DNA of 64,000 bases. Origin: Gemmatimonadaceae bacterium. GTDB lineage: Bacteria > Gemmatimonadota > Gemmatimonadetes > Gemmatimonadales > Gemmatimonadaceae. Of this stretch, positions 41,267 to 50,663 are shown piece after piece. How positions within the stretch are numbered: position 1 is the first letter of the stretch; each line of letters begins with the position of its first letter. Below the pieces are notes generated by a model, which had not been told where the DNA came from, searched no databases, and saw only the letters and a list, made by a program, of their open reading frames with translations. The stretch covers positions 62,001 to 126,000 of the forward strand of contig DATNEW010000001.1 in assembly GCA_035606695.1 (NCBI GenBank), read 5' to 3'. The position numbers were made by a program, and so were the translations under genes.

Positions 41267-43567
41267 ATGAAAAAGTCGCTTCCTTGCACGCTCGCGCTGC
41301 TCGTCGCGGCGCTCCTGCCCCACGCCGCCGCCGCACAACGCGCAATTCCAACACCGGCATCCATCCTTGGTTTCGAGCCCGGTGCCGACCGGCATCTGCC
41401 GAGCTGGAAGCAGATCGTCGACTACTTCACGGCACTCGACAAGGCGAGCCCGCGCGTCAGCGTGCGAACGCTCGGCCGGACGACGCTCGGCCGCCCCTTC
41501 ATCGTCGCGTTCATCTCGGACTCCGCGACGATCGCGAACCTCGATCGCTATCGCGAGATCCAGCGCAAGTTGATGGATCCGCGGCTGCAACGGCCGGGCG
41601 AACGACAGCAGCTGATCGATCAGGGCAAGAACATCATTCTCGTCACGTCGGCGATCCACTCGAACGAGTCGGGTGGTTTCACGACTCCGCTGGTGCTCGC
41701 CGACCGTCTCGCGCGCGCGGCCGATCCCGAAGCGCGAACGATTCTCGCGAACACGATCATCATGCTCGTGCCGTCGCAAAATCCGGACGGCGTCGACATC
41801 GTCGGCGACTACTATCGCTCGACACTCGGCACGCCGAACGAGGGGCGCGATCCGCCGGACCTCTACGCCAAGTACGTCGGCCACGACGACAATCGCGACT
41901 GGTACGCGTTCACGCAGCTCGAGACGCGCTACACCGTCGATTCGCTCTACACGCCGTGGGACCCGGAGATCGTCAACGACATCCATCAACAGGGGTCGAA
42001 TGAGGGCCGCATCTTCATTCCGCCGTACATGGATCCCGTCGAGCCGAACATCGATCCCATTCTCACCGCGGCGACAAACTCGCTCGGCATGTCGATCGTA
42101 CAGCATCTCGTGAATCACGGGTTCACGGGGATCGGAAGCAATGCGGCGTACGATCAGTGGTCGCCCGCGCGACAATACTCGCTCTACCATCGCGGCGCGC
42201 GCCTGCTCACCGAAACCGCGAGCGCGCGCCTCGCGACGCCGATCGACGTGCCGTTCGATCAACTGCGCCCGGCGCGCGGCTACGATCCGCGCACGGCGAC
42301 GTGGAATTTTCCCGTCCTCTGGCCCGGCGGACATTGGACGTACGGCGACATCGTTCGCTATCAGACCGCCGCAAGCTGGGCACTCTTCCTCGAAGCGGCG
42401 AACAATCGCCGTACGTGGCTCGAGGGCTACGCCGCGCTCGGCGATCGCGCGATCGGCAACTTGCCGGCGTGGGGACGCGATGCGTGGCCGTCGGCGATCG
42501 TGATTCCGAAAACGCAGCCGGACACGCAAGCGCTCAAGCGTCTCATCTGGACGCTGCAGCACGGACAGGTCGAGGTGCGCGAGTCGACGGCGCCCGCGAC
42601 GGTCGATGGCAAGACGTATCCGACCGGCAGCTATGTCGTGCTCACGAAGCAGCCCTTCGGCGGCTACGCCAAGACGCTGCTCGAGAATCAGCAATATCCC
42701 GATCTATTCGATTATCCCGGTGGTCCGCCGAAGCGTCCGTACGATGTCACGGCGCACACGCTGCCGCTGATTTTCGGGGTCGACGTCGCGCACGTAACGG
42801 GAACGGCGCCGAGTACGGGTGGTGTCATCCGGAACATTCCGGAACCGGCGTACACGTCGCCGCTGAGTGGCAGATCGACGAAGCGAATCGCGCTGTATCG
42901 TCCGAGCGCATCGCAACCGATCGACGAAGGCTGGACGCAGTTCTTGTTCGACAACTATCATGTCCCGATCACCGTGATCACGGAAAAGGATCTCGCGAAC
43001 GGCGCGCCGAACGATCGCTTCGATGCGATCGTGTTCCCCGAGGGTGTCGTGGGTGGTGGTGGCCGCGGCGGACGTGGTGGCGGCAACGCGACGGCAGACG
43101 TTTTTCCGGCGATCGACGCGTTCGTGCGAAACGGCGGCAACGTCCTCGCGTTCAACGCCACGTCGAACGCGATGATCGACGGCCTCAAGCTGCCGGTGAA
43201 GAACGTGCTCGCGGGTGTGCGCAACAACGACTTCTACGCACCCGGATCCATTCTCTCGGTCGAGGTCAAACGCGATTCGCCGGTCGCGCGCGGTTTCACG
43301 GCGAGCATCCCGGCGATCTGGTTCGAGAACAGCCCCGCGTTCGAGATCACCGATCCGTCTCAGGCTACCGCGGTGCTGACCTATCCTGCGTCCGGCAATC
43401 CGCTGCTCTCGGGATGGCTGCTCGGTGGTACGAAGCTCAACGGAAAAGCGGCGCTGGTCGATGTGAAACATGGGAAGGGGCACGTTGTGCTTTACGGTTT
43501 CCGACCCCAATATCGGGGGCAGTTCGTGTCGACGTACCCGTTCATCTGGTCGGCGATTTCCGAGTAG
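41267..43567 (+). CDS. Secreted M14-family zinc carboxypeptidase
   Basis: A 766-residue exported peptidase with signal peptide MKKSLPCTLALLVAALLPHAAAAQ. The zinc motif is HSNESGG (H131, E134). DNRDWYAFTQLETR contains the substrate-binding NR pair, and NDIHQQGSNEGRIFIPPY the third zinc His. The catalytic domain (~45-330) is followed by a long C-terminal part that includes a glutamine-amidotransferase-like segment (IALYRPSASQPIDEGWTQFLFDNYHVPITVITEKDL...VFPEG) and ends GHVVLYGFRPQYRGQF. This architecture is common in Gemmatimonadota and Bacteroidota secreted peptidases. Start has a reasonable signal and is 73 bp from the divergent gene. Confidence 0.9.
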   Translation: MKKSLPCTLALLVAALLPHAAAAQRAIPTPASILGFEPGADRHLPSWKQIVDYFTALDKASPRVSVRTLGRTTLGRPFIVAFISDSATIANLDRYREIQRKLMDPRLQRPGERQQLIDQGKNIILVTSAIHSNESGGFTTPLVLADRLARAADPEARTILANTIIMLVPSQNPDGVDIVGDYYRSTLGTPNEGRDPPDLYAKYVGHDDNRDWYAFTQLETRYTVDSLYTPWDPEIVNDIHQQGSNEGRIFIPPYMDPVEPNIDPILTAATNSLGMSIVQHLVNHGFTGIGSNAAYDQWSPARQYSLYHRGARLLTETASARLATPIDVPFDQLRPARGYDPRTATWNFPVLWPGGHWTYGDIVRYQTAASWALFLEAANNRRTWLEGYAALGDRAIGNLPAWGRDAWPSAIVIPKTQPDTQALKRLIWTLQHGQVEVRESTAPATVDGKTYPTGSYVVLTKQPFGGYAKTLLENQQYPDLFDYPGGPPKRPYDVTAHTLPLIFGVDVAHVTGTAPSTGGVIRNIPEPAYTSPLSGRSTKRIALYRPSASQPIDEGWTQFLFDNYHVPITVITEKDLANGAPNDRFDAIVFPEGVVGGGGRGGRGGGNATADVFPAIDAFVRNGGNVLAFNATSNAMIDGLKLPVKNVLAGVRNNDFYAPGSILSVEVKRDSPVARGFTASIPAIWFENSPAFEITDPSQATAVLTYPASGNPLLSGWLLGGTKLNGKAALVDVKHGKGHVVLYGFRPQYRGQFVSTYPFIWSAISE

Positions 43568-43614
43568 TCGCGCGATAGTTCGCAGATCACAAAAAACCGC
43601 GTGGATTGGGGCTT

Positions 43615-43650
43615 AACGGCGCGGCGGTAGTTTACCGCCGTCGCACCGTT
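43615..43650. terminator. Stem-loop after the M14 peptidase gene
   Basis: CGGCGGTA and TACCGCCG pair around a 3-nt loop, enclosed by AACGG/CCGTT. It lies 48 bp after the peptidase stop. No T-run follows, so termination would be weak or Rho-assisted. The rest of the 43568-43784 gap shows no gene. Confidence 0.45.
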
Positions 43651-43784
43651 GCCCCCTCCGCTGCCCGCTCGTCTGAACCTTGGAGCGGCGCGAGTGTACG
43701 AAGGTCCAGTAGTTCCCTCCCGCCGCACCCGTCCGCATCCCTCCCGCGCACGTCGTCGCAAGCCCCTCCTGCTCCGTTAGTCTC

Positions 43785-44501
43785 ATGCAGTTGCGCAGGC
43801 ATCTCCCCTCCGCCGGGCGAATCGTCATGGTAGTCGCAGCCGCGATTGCCGCCGCCGGCATCGCTGATTGCGCCACCTTCGGCAAGGTTGGCAACGGCAC
43901 GTTGGCGGGAAACCTCGAGCCGACCGTCGCGCGAAATCGCGCGTCACTCACCGAGTTGCTCTCTGCCTCGGGCGGGACGTACATCGCCCGCATTCTCGCC
44001 GATCGTGACTCCACCTTCGAGCGTTGGCCCGATCACGTATCGAATCCGTTGCGCGTCTGGATCGATTCGAGCAGCGCGTTGAGCGGACCGCAAAGCGGTT
44101 TTCCCGCGGCCGTGCGTGAAGCGTTCGGCGAATGGGATACCACGGGCATTCCGCTGCGATTCATGTACGTGGCCCGCCCGGGCGATGCCGATATTCGCGT
44201 GCGCTGGACGGATCATTTGGACCGCAAGACGGGTTCAACAACCTGGCGGACCGATCGCTATGGCTGGTTGACGGGCAGTGACATCACGCTCGCCACACAC
44301 ATCAGCGACGGTCACGTGCTCGACAGCCGCGGTATGCGCGCGATCGCGCTTCACGAAGTCGGTCACGCGCTGGGGATGAGTCATAGCATCGACGGACACG
44401 ACATCATGGCGGCGCTCGTGCGCGTCGATGGATTGAGTCAGACGGACCGCAACACCATCAAGCTGCTCTACTCGTACCAGGCCGGACGCGTCGCCAACTG
44501 A
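43785..44501 (+). CDS. Exported matrixin-like (M10) zinc metalloprotease
   Basis: A 238-residue protein with a hydrophobic N-terminal export signal (RIVMVVAAAIAAAGIADC). The mature domain has LRVWIDSSS and AVREAFGEWDTTGIPLRFMYVARPGDADIRVRWTD, then the extended zinc motif HEVGHALGMSH (HExxHxxGxxH) near residue 190, followed by the Met-turn region DIMAALVR. This is the metzincin signature of matrixin/archaemetzincin-like families. Secreted or lipid-anchored; the Cys at the end of the signal could be a lipobox. Confidence 0.88.
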   Translation: MQLRRHLPSAGRIVMVVAAAIAAAGIADCATFGKVGNGTLAGNLEPTVARNRASLTELLSASGGTYIARILADRDSTFERWPDHVSNPLRVWIDSSSALSGPQSGFPAAVREAFGEWDTTGIPLRFMYVARPGDADIRVRWTDHLDRKTGSTTWRTDRYGWLTGSDITLATHISDGHVLDSRGMRAIALHEVGHALGMSHSIDGHDIMAALVRVDGLSQTDRNTIKLLYSYQAGRVAN

Positions 44502-44530
44502 CCGGCTCGGTCAATCACGGAACGATCACC

Positions 44531-45463
44531 ATGCGCCTCTCTCGCCTTCTCGTCGCAGGCACCGTCCTCCTCGGCGCCTGCGACACGCAAGCCAAGCAGC
44601 AGCTCCGGGCTCTCGCGCACGCCGACTCGATGCGCACCGATTCACTCGTCGGCGTGAAGAACGATCTGCTGAGCGAGGTCATGACCTCGACGCAATTCGT
44701 GAACGACGTGAACACGGAGATGGCGAAGCTCAAGTCGCATACGCCGGCGAAGCTCAGCACCACGCTCTCGAGCGAGTCGGACATCGCGGCGATCAAGGAA
44801 GAACGCAGGGCGGTCGTGCAGCGCATTCACGAGCTGGTCGCCCGGCTCGACTCCAGCGAGGCGCGCGTGGCCTCGCTTCGCGCCCGCGCCGCGAAGTTGT
44901 CGAAGCACGACTCGACCCTCGTCGCTCAAGTCGCGCAGTATGAGAAGACGATCGCCGATCTGCGGCAAACGGTCGAGCAGCAGAAGGCGGAATACGAAGC
45001 GACGATCGCCAAGCAGAATCAGCAGATCGCCTCGCTCAATTCGCGCGTCGATACGATGTCGCGTGAGAACGTGCGCCTGGCCGGTGAGAAGACCGCGCTC
45101 ACGGATACGGTGAGCACGCTCACCACCGAGAAGAACACCGCGTATTACGTGATCGGGACGAAGAACGAGCTGATCAAGCAGGGCGTGCTCGTTGAGGAGG
45201 GCCACAAGCGGCTGCTCGTGGTTGGCAGCCGCACGGTTTCGCCCGCTCGTGAGCTCGATCCGTCGAAGTTCACGCGCATCGATCGTCTGCGCGATCGCGT
45301 CATCAACTTCCCCGCGGGCGACTACACGATCTTCTCGCGGCAGAATCCGAGCTACGCCAGTCCCTTCGCCGGAAAAGACGGGAAGATGAGTGGCGGATTG
45401 CGCATCGATCAGCCCGAACGATTCTGGGAGCCGTCGCGCTTCCTCATCATCGTCAAGGCCTAG
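44531..45463 (+). CDS. Coiled-coil lipoprotein, unknown function
   Basis: A 310-residue protein with lipobox LLGACDTQ (Cys17). Residues ~25-205 are a long heptad-repeat coiled coil rich in E/K/Q/L (KQQLRALAHADSM, TIADLRQTVEQQKAEYEATIAKQNQQIASLNSRVDTM). A C-terminal globular part (YYVIGTKNELIKQGVLVEEGHKRLLVVGSR ... PSRFLIIVKA) resembles a domain seen in Bacteroidota coiled-coil lipoproteins. It lies 29 bp after the metalloprotease gene and is probably cotranscribed. Role in envelope structure is a guess. Confidence 0.75.
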   Translation: MRLSRLLVAGTVLLGACDTQAKQQLRALAHADSMRTDSLVGVKNDLLSEVMTSTQFVNDVNTEMAKLKSHTPAKLSTTLSSESDIAAIKEERRAVVQRIHELVARLDSSEARVASLRARAAKLSKHDSTLVAQVAQYEKTIADLRQTVEQQKAEYEATIAKQNQQIASLNSRVDTMSRENVRLAGEKTALTDTVSTLTTEKNTAYYVIGTKNELIKQGVLVEEGHKRLLVVGSRTVSPARELDPSKFTRIDRLRDRVINFPAGDYTIFSRQNPSYASPFAGKDGKMSGGLRIDQPERFWEPSRFLIIVKA

Positions 45464-45470
45464 CCGCGCC

Positions 45471-45824
45471 CTACCCCGCTTTCTGCAGCGCTCTCTTGAG
45501 CGTCTCGCCCAGTACGGTCGGCTCGGGCGGCACGAGCAGCGTCTCGATATCGTGCTCGGCGGCGAGCTGACGTACGCGCGCCAGCGCGTCGCTCGTTCCA
45601 AAGATCACGACTGAAATCCGGCGCATCGCGGCACGCCCGAGCACCTCGCCGCTGCATCGACCCGGATCCTCGCAATCGAGCAGGCAGACCTTGGGCTTCA
45701 CGCGGCGAATGGATTGTTCCGCGTCTTCGGGCGGGCGCGCAAATCGAACGGCATATCCCAGCGTTTCGATCAGCGCGCCCAGCAGCGCGGCGGCGACGGC
45801 GTCGTCGGAGAGAATCAGGATCAT
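45471..45824 (-). CDS. Receiver-like protein lacking the conserved lysine
   Basis: A 117-residue stand-alone receiver-like domain: MILILSDDAVAAALLGALIETLGYAVRFAR supplies the acidic DD pair, and CLLDCEDP places D50 as acceptor. The conserved Thr/Ser is in VIFGTSD, but the Lys before the last loop is replaced (TLLVPPEPTVL instead of a K-P). Such pseudo-receivers may be phosphorylated poorly or not at all. No output domain is present. Confidence 0.7.
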   Translation of the reverse strand: MILILSDDAVAAALLGALIETLGYAVRFARPPEDAEQSIRRVKPKVCLLDCEDPGRCSGEVLGRAAMRRISVVIFGTSDALARVRQLAAEHDIETLLVPPEPTVLGETLKRALQKAG

Positions 45825-46002
45825 CGGCTCGATGGGTGGTCGGTCGGATCGCCTCGGTTCTCAGTAGGCACGATTGGACGAAGGTGCCGCAAAGGCCGAA
45901 CCATCCGGCTTGACGCGCACGAAATGCAGGGAGAAATTCCGGCGCCGACCTGATCCGATTCCCACAATTCTAATCGCTCGTCCCACGCGGAGCGCCCCCG
46001 AC

Positions 46003-46305
46003 ATGATGGCCTTCGACCGCACGCCGTCTACGCCTACGCTCGATCCCGCCACGGTCGATGCGCTGCGCGCAGTACTCGGTCGATCGATCAAACAAGGTAA
46101 TCACGCCGACGACTTGCGCGGCTTGTTGTGCGCCGCCGCCGACGAAGCGCGCACGAAAGGAATTCCCGCCGAGCGTCTGTTGGTGTTGCTCAAGGACATC
46201 TGGTACGGCCTGCCCGAGGTCGCCAGCGCGCCGAGCGGCGACGCAGCGACCGCGCTCCTTCAGGACCTCATCAGCCGCTGCATTCAGGAGTACTATTCCG
46301 TCTAG
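46003..46305 (+). CDS. Small helical protein upstream of hrpB, unknown function
   Basis: A 100-residue protein, MMAFDRTPSTPTLDPATVDALRAVLGRSIKQGN, mainly helical (DDLRGLLCAAADEARTKGIPAERLLVLLKDIWYGLPEVAS). No family recognised. An in-frame start at 45874 exists but the extra residues look random. Its last codons contain the AGGAG that precedes the proposed hrpB start, so the pair is probably translationally coupled. Confidence 0.7.
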   Translation: MMAFDRTPSTPTLDPATVDALRAVLGRSIKQGNHADDLRGLLCAAADEARTKGIPAERLLVLLKDIWYGLPEVASAPSGDAATALLQDLISRCIQEYYSV

Positions 46306-48850
46306 CAGGGCAGCAAACGGCCCGCCGGCCGGCGGGCTGCCGATCGAGCCGCTGCTTCCGGCTGTCACCGACGCGCTCGCGACGCATCGGTCGCTGGTCC
46401 TCCAGGCGCCACCCGGCGCCGGCAAGACGACGCTCGTGCCGATCGCGCTGCGCAACGCGCCCTGGCTCGCGGATCAGTCCATCGTCATGCTCGAGCCGCG
46501 CCGCCTCGCCGCACGCGGCGCCGCGTTTCGAATCGCCGAGCTGCTTGGCGAGCGCGTCGGAGACACGGTGGGCTACCGCATGCGCGGCGATACGCGCGTC
46601 GGCCCGCGCACGCGAATCGAAGTCGTCACCGAAGGCGTGCTCACGCGCCGCTTGCAGCGCGACCCGACGCTCGACGGCGTCGGCATCCTGATCTTCGACG
46701 AATTCCACGAGCGAAGCCTGGACGCCGACCTAGGGTTAGCGCTCGCGCTGCACACACGGACACTCGTGCGCGACGATTTGAGAATACTCATCATGTCCGC
46801 GACGCTCGACGGCGTCGCGATCGCGCGCTTCCTTGGCGATGCACCCGCGTTGGCGAGCGAGGGACGAACCTTTCCCGTGACGACGCTGTACCGGCCGCCA
46901 CGGCCCGACACGCGCATCGAAGCGGCGGTTACGGGCGCGGTGCTCGAAGCACTTCGCGACGAGAGCGGAGACATGCTGGTGTTCCTCCCCGGCGCGGCCG
47001 AAATCCGTCGCGTGGAGCGCGCGCTCGCCGAACGCGACGTGTTCGGCGCGATCGTCACGCCGCTCTACGGCATGCTCTCGCAGAGCGAGCAGGATCGAGC
47101 GGTGCGCCCCGACCCCGGCGGGCGCCGCAAGATCGTGTTGTCGACATCGATCGCGGAAACGAGTCTCACGATCGAAGGCGTTCGCATCGTCGTGGATTCC
47201 GGTCTCTCGCGCGTTCCACGTTTTTCGCCGCGCACCGGCATGACCCGCCTCGAGACGACGCGCGTCTCGCGCGCGTCCGCCGACCAGCGGCGCGGACGCG
47301 CCGGCCGACTGGAACCCGGCGTATGCTATCGATTGTGGGCCGAACACGACGATCACGCGCTGCTCGCGTCGTCGCCGCCGGAAATCACGAACGCCGATCT
47401 CGCGCCGCTCGCGCTCGATCTCGCCTCGGCCGGCGTCGCCGATCCTTCCGCCTTGCGTTGGCTCGATCCACCGGCGCCGGCGGCATTCTCGCAAGCGAAG
47501 GAGTTGCTCGCCGAGCTCGAGGCGATCGACGCCAACGGCCATCTCACGGCGCACGGTCGTGAAATGGCGGAGCTGCCGGTGCATCCGCGCGTTGCCCGCA
47601 TGCTGCTTCACGCACGACGGCACGGCAACGCCGCGACCGCGGCGCATCTCGCCGCGCTGCTCGGCGAACGCGACCTGTATCGCGGAGTCAGCGGAGCAGC
47701 CGGCGCGATCGACGCCGACTTGTCGTTCCGGATCGCGGCGATGAACGATGATCACGCCGCGATGCCGGCGGGCGCCGAGCTCGATCGTGAGGCGGTGCGC
47801 CGCGCGCGAACCGAGTCCGCCCGCTTGGTGAGGCAGCTCGACGCGACGCGCGCCATGCCTTCTTCTTCAGAGTCGCACGACACGCTCGGGGTACTCGCTG
47901 CGTTGGCCTACCCCGATCGTGTCGCGCAGCGCCGGCCGGGCGAGCGAGCGCGCTACGTCCTGCGAAACGGCCGTGGGGCAGAGTTGGTCGGTGGACAATC
48001 GCTGACGCAGGCGCGCTACATCGTCGCCGTCGAGCTCGACGATCGGCGCCCCGAGAGTCGGATCTTTCTGGCGACACAGATCGATGAATCGGAGATTCGC
48101 GATCTGTTCGCCGCGCAGATCGTCGCCGATGATTCGATCGCGTTCGACGACGCGACCGGCGCGGTCGTCGCGCGGCGACGCGAGTTGCTCGGCGCGATTG
48201 CGCTGCGCGACGTCGATCTGCCGAACCCCGATCCCGACGCCGTGCTCACCGCGCTGCTCGATGGCATCGCGCGGCACGGTATCGCGCAGCTGCCGTGGTC
48301 GGATTCCGCGAAACGTATGCGCGAGCGGCTCGCGTTCGTCGCGCACCACGATTCCTCGTGGCCCGATGTGTCCGACGCCGCGCTCGAGCGCCGGCTGGCC
48401 GAGTGGCTCGCACCCTCACTCTCCGGCATTCGGCGCCTCAGCGACATCGCGCGCGTCGACCTCGGCGGCGCCCTGTTCGCGCTGCTCGACTGGCAGCAGC
48501 GTCGCGCGCTCGACGAGCTCGCCCCCTCGCACCTCGTCGTACCGACGGGATCGCGCATCGCGGTGGACTACACCGATCCTGACTCACCCGCGCTGGCGGT
48601 GCGCCTGCAGGAAGTGTTCGGACTCACCGAATCTCCGCGCGTCCTCGGCGGACGCATTCCGGTCACGATGCACCTGCTCTCCCCGGCGCAGCGGCCGGTG
48701 CAGGTGACGAAGGATCTGGCCGGCTTCTGGCGCACGAGCTACTTCGACGTCCGAAAGGAGCTTCGCGGGCGCTATCCCAAGCACGAATGGCCAGAGGATC
48801 CACGGTCCGCCTCGCCGACGAAACGAACGAAGCGCCGTCCGCCCGGCTGA
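46295..48850 (+). CDS. hrpB: ATP-dependent RNA helicase-like HrpB
   Basis: A DEAH/RHA helicase of 851 residues if started at ATT 46295. Motifs: Walker A APPGAGKTT, Ia LEPRRLAARGAA, Walker B variant DEFHERS, III SATLDG, V TSIAETSLTIEGV, VI QRRGRAGR. The C-terminal HrpB domain (DYTDPDSPALAVRLQEVFGL, FDVRKELRGRYPKHEWPEDP) is intact. The frame is open from an ATG at 46058, but that would translate the upstream gene out of frame for 80 residues of low-complexity. HrpB normally begins LPIEPLLP, which fits a start near 46295, where AGGAG lies 4 nt upstream of ATT. Role of HrpB unclear (possibly RNA metabolism or stress). Confidence 0.92.
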   Translation: MPSSRAANGPPAGGLPIEPLLPAVTDALATHRSLVLQAPPGAGKTTLVPIALRNAPWLADQSIVMLEPRRLAARGAAFRIAELLGERVGDTVGYRMRGDTRVGPRTRIEVVTEGVLTRRLQRDPTLDGVGILIFDEFHERSLDADLGLALALHTRTLVRDDLRILIMSATLDGVAIARFLGDAPALASEGRTFPVTTLYRPPRPDTRIEAAVTGAVLEALRDESGDMLVFLPGAAEIRRVERALAERDVFGAIVTPLYGMLSQSEQDRAVRPDPGGRRKIVLSTSIAETSLTIEGVRIVVDSGLSRVPRFSPRTGMTRLETTRVSRASADQRRGRAGRLEPGVCYRLWAEHDDHALLASSPPEITNADLAPLALDLASAGVADPSALRWLDPPAPAAFSQAKELLAELEAIDANGHLTAHGREMAELPVHPRVARMLLHARRHGNAATAAHLAALLGERDLYRGVSGAAGAIDADLSFRIAAMNDDHAAMPAGAELDREAVRRARTESARLVRQLDATRAMPSSSESHDTLGVLAALAYPDRVAQRRPGERARYVLRNGRGAELVGGQSLTQARYIVAVELDDRRPESRIFLATQIDESEIRDLFAAQIVADDSIAFDDATGAVVARRRELLGAIALRDVDLPNPDPDAVLTALLDGIARHGIAQLPWSDSAKRMRERLAFVAHHDSSWPDVSDAALERRLAEWLAPSLSGIRRLSDIARVDLGGALFALLDWQQRRALDELAPSHLVVPTGSRIAVDYTDPDSPALAVRLQEVFGLTESPRVLGGRIPVTMHLLSPAQRPVQVTKDLAGFWRTSYFDVRKELRGRYPKHEWPEDPRSASPTKRTKRRPPG

Positions 48851-48869
48851 CGCGCGTTGTTAGCGTTTG

Positions 48870-50354
48870 CTAATGCTTCGCCTTGGCTTCCTTGCGGAAT
48901 TCCAGGTCGCGCACGCGCGAGATCGTCAGCATGAAGCCCGAGACCTCGCCGCGGTCATCGCGCACGACGAGCAGATACATTTGGTCACTATTTGCGAATA
49001 AATCGGCGGTGAACGGCGTGAACCGAATGTCTTCCGCTTTTGGCCGCTGCATCACGAGCGCGCCCTCGCGGCCGACCAGTGTCACCGAAAGTCCAAGCTC
49101 GTCACTGTAGTATTGCCCCGTGATTTCGGCGAGCTGCTCCGCCTTGCGCCGCGTTTCCGCGGCCGAATCCGCCGAGGTGCGCGTGGCACCGGCCGCCCAT
49201 GCGCCGGTCAGCCGCTCACCGGTGTGATCCGGAGTCGCCACGGCAACCTTTTGCGGCACGATACCGAGCACCACGAGCGCCACCTGCTCGGCGAGCGACG
49301 TCGATGCCGCAGTCGTATTGCAGAGCGTGATCACCGAGACGTTGCGATCGGGAAAGCGCAGGAATTCGCTGCGAAACCCGCCGTATGCGCCGCTGTGCGA
49401 GACCGTGCGCAAACCACCGAGTGTTCCGAGGGCGAGGCCGAAACCGTATTGCACCGGCGCGGCGTCATTGAGGCGGCCAGGCTCCTGAAGCAACGCGACG
49501 CCGGCAGTGCCGCCGACCTGCGCGGACGTGAAATTCGCGTCCCACTTCGCCAGGTCGCCCACCGTCGTGAACACGCCGCCGTCGCCGACGACGTCGGAAT
49601 TCGACTCGCTCACACGAAGCTTGGCTCCTGAGGCGTCGTAGCCGACGGCGGCATCCGGGATGTGCTCGGTGTGATCGTCGCGAAACTCCGTGTGCGTCAT
49701 GCCGAGCGGACGGAAAATGCGCTCGTCGGCGAAGTCACGCAGCGAACGTCCCGACGCGCGCCGAACGATGATCGACAGCAGGGCATACCCGGTGTTGCTG
49801 TACAGGAATTCGTCGCCCGGCCGGAAATTGAGAGTTTTCTGATGCGAGATGAGATCGAGAAACTGCGCCTCGGTGAGCGTCCCGTCCGCCGGCCATCCGG
49901 CGACACCGAGGAGGGTGTAGTAGTCGCGCAGTCCGCTGGTATGTTGGAGCAATTCGCGCACGGTGATTCGCGCGCCGAACGACGGCAGCTCGGGCACCCA
50001 GCGCTGAATCGAATCGTCGAGCGACAGGCGGCCGTCCTGGGCGAGCAGGACGACGGCCATCGCGGTGAATTGCTTGGAGAGCGAGGCGACGTAGAATCGC
50101 GTCCCGGGGGTGATCGGAACGCGCCGATCGACGTCCGCCAACCCGTACGTACGCGTCAGCGCGAGCGAGCCATCGCGAGTGAGACCGACGGCACAGCCCG
50201 GTGTTCGCGCGGTAACGAAGCGCCCGAAGACCGAATCGACCCACGGTCCCGCCGACTCCAGCCGCATGGCGCTCTGAGACGCGGGGCTCTGAGCGGTCAG
50301 CGGCGCGGAGCACAACCCAACGGCCCCAATGGCGAGCGCAACGCGACGAAGCAT
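48870..50354 (-). CDS. Secreted serine hydrolase, class C beta-lactamase fold
   Basis: A 494-residue exported protein with signal peptide MLRRVALAIGAVGLCSAPLTAQ. The catalytic motifs are SLSK (SxxK), YSN in FLYSNTGYALLS, and HSG in TVSHSGAYGGF. The fold is that of class C beta-lactamase/esterase EstB/D-aminopeptidase proteins; a C-terminal lipocalin-like domain (AEITGQYYSDELGLSVTLV) follows the catalytic domain. It is more likely a peptidase or esterase than an antibiotic-resistance enzyme. Converges with hrpB (19-bp gap). Confidence 0.9.
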   Translation of the reverse strand: MLRRVALAIGAVGLCSAPLTAQSPASQSAMRLESAGPWVDSVFGRFVTARTPGCAVGLTRDGSLALTRTYGLADVDRRVPITPGTRFYVASLSKQFTAMAVVLLAQDGRLSLDDSIQRWVPELPSFGARITVRELLQHTSGLRDYYTLLGVAGWPADGTLTEAQFLDLISHQKTLNFRPGDEFLYSNTGYALLSIIVRRASGRSLRDFADERIFRPLGMTHTEFRDDHTEHIPDAAVGYDASGAKLRVSESNSDVVGDGGVFTTVGDLAKWDANFTSAQVGGTAGVALLQEPGRLNDAAPVQYGFGLALGTLGGLRTVSHSGAYGGFRSEFLRFPDRNVSVITLCNTTAASTSLAEQVALVVLGIVPQKVAVATPDHTGERLTGAWAAGATRTSADSAAETRRKAEQLAEITGQYYSDELGLSVTLVGREGALVMQRPKAEDIRFTPFTADLFANSDQMYLLVVRDDRGEVSGFMLTISRVRDLEFRKEAKAKH

Positions 50355-50501
50355 TCAGGTTCCTCCATGCGAAACGTCGTAAATGGGGCCCCGGCTGTCC
50401 AGCCATGGACGGGCCGAGCGGTTCTTCGTCACGCTGGCGTTGGCCTTGCAGACTCTTCAACGGCTACCCCGCAGACCGCCCCAAGTGCTTGGAGACATGA
50501 A

Positions 50502-50621
50502 ATGGCCGAAATCCGCGTCGAGCCGAAGCCGCGAGCCTGGACCCGCGCGCTCGCACTCATTGTTGGGCTCGCCGTCATTGCGGCGGTCGCGTACTACTTT
50601 CTCGTCTACCGGAACGCGTGA
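50502..50621 (+). CDS. 39-residue single-pass membrane peptide
   Basis: MAEIRVEPKPRAWTRALALI followed by VGLAVIAAVAYYFLVYRNA: a short basic head, then one membrane helix to the C-terminus. RBS GGAG is 7 nt before ATG. It lies 42 bp upstream of the PRC-barrel gene. No known family, but the RBS, composition and neighbour make it likely real. Confidence 0.65.
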   Translation: MAEIRVEPKPRAWTRALALIVGLAVIAAVAYYFLVYRNA

Positions 50622-50663
50622 ACCTTCGCCAAGCTTGATCTGACGCGAGGGCAGGAGAAGCAG

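Noticed and set aside
48870-50354. Antibiotic beta-lactamase
   Set aside because: The SxxK/YSN fold is shared by many peptidases and esterases; the lipocalin-like C-terminal domain and genome context do not point to resistance.
49662-50621. 319-residue plus-strand frame ending at 50621
   Set aside because: Most of it is antisense to the serine hydrolase; only the last 39 codons, with their own ribosome-binding site, look real.
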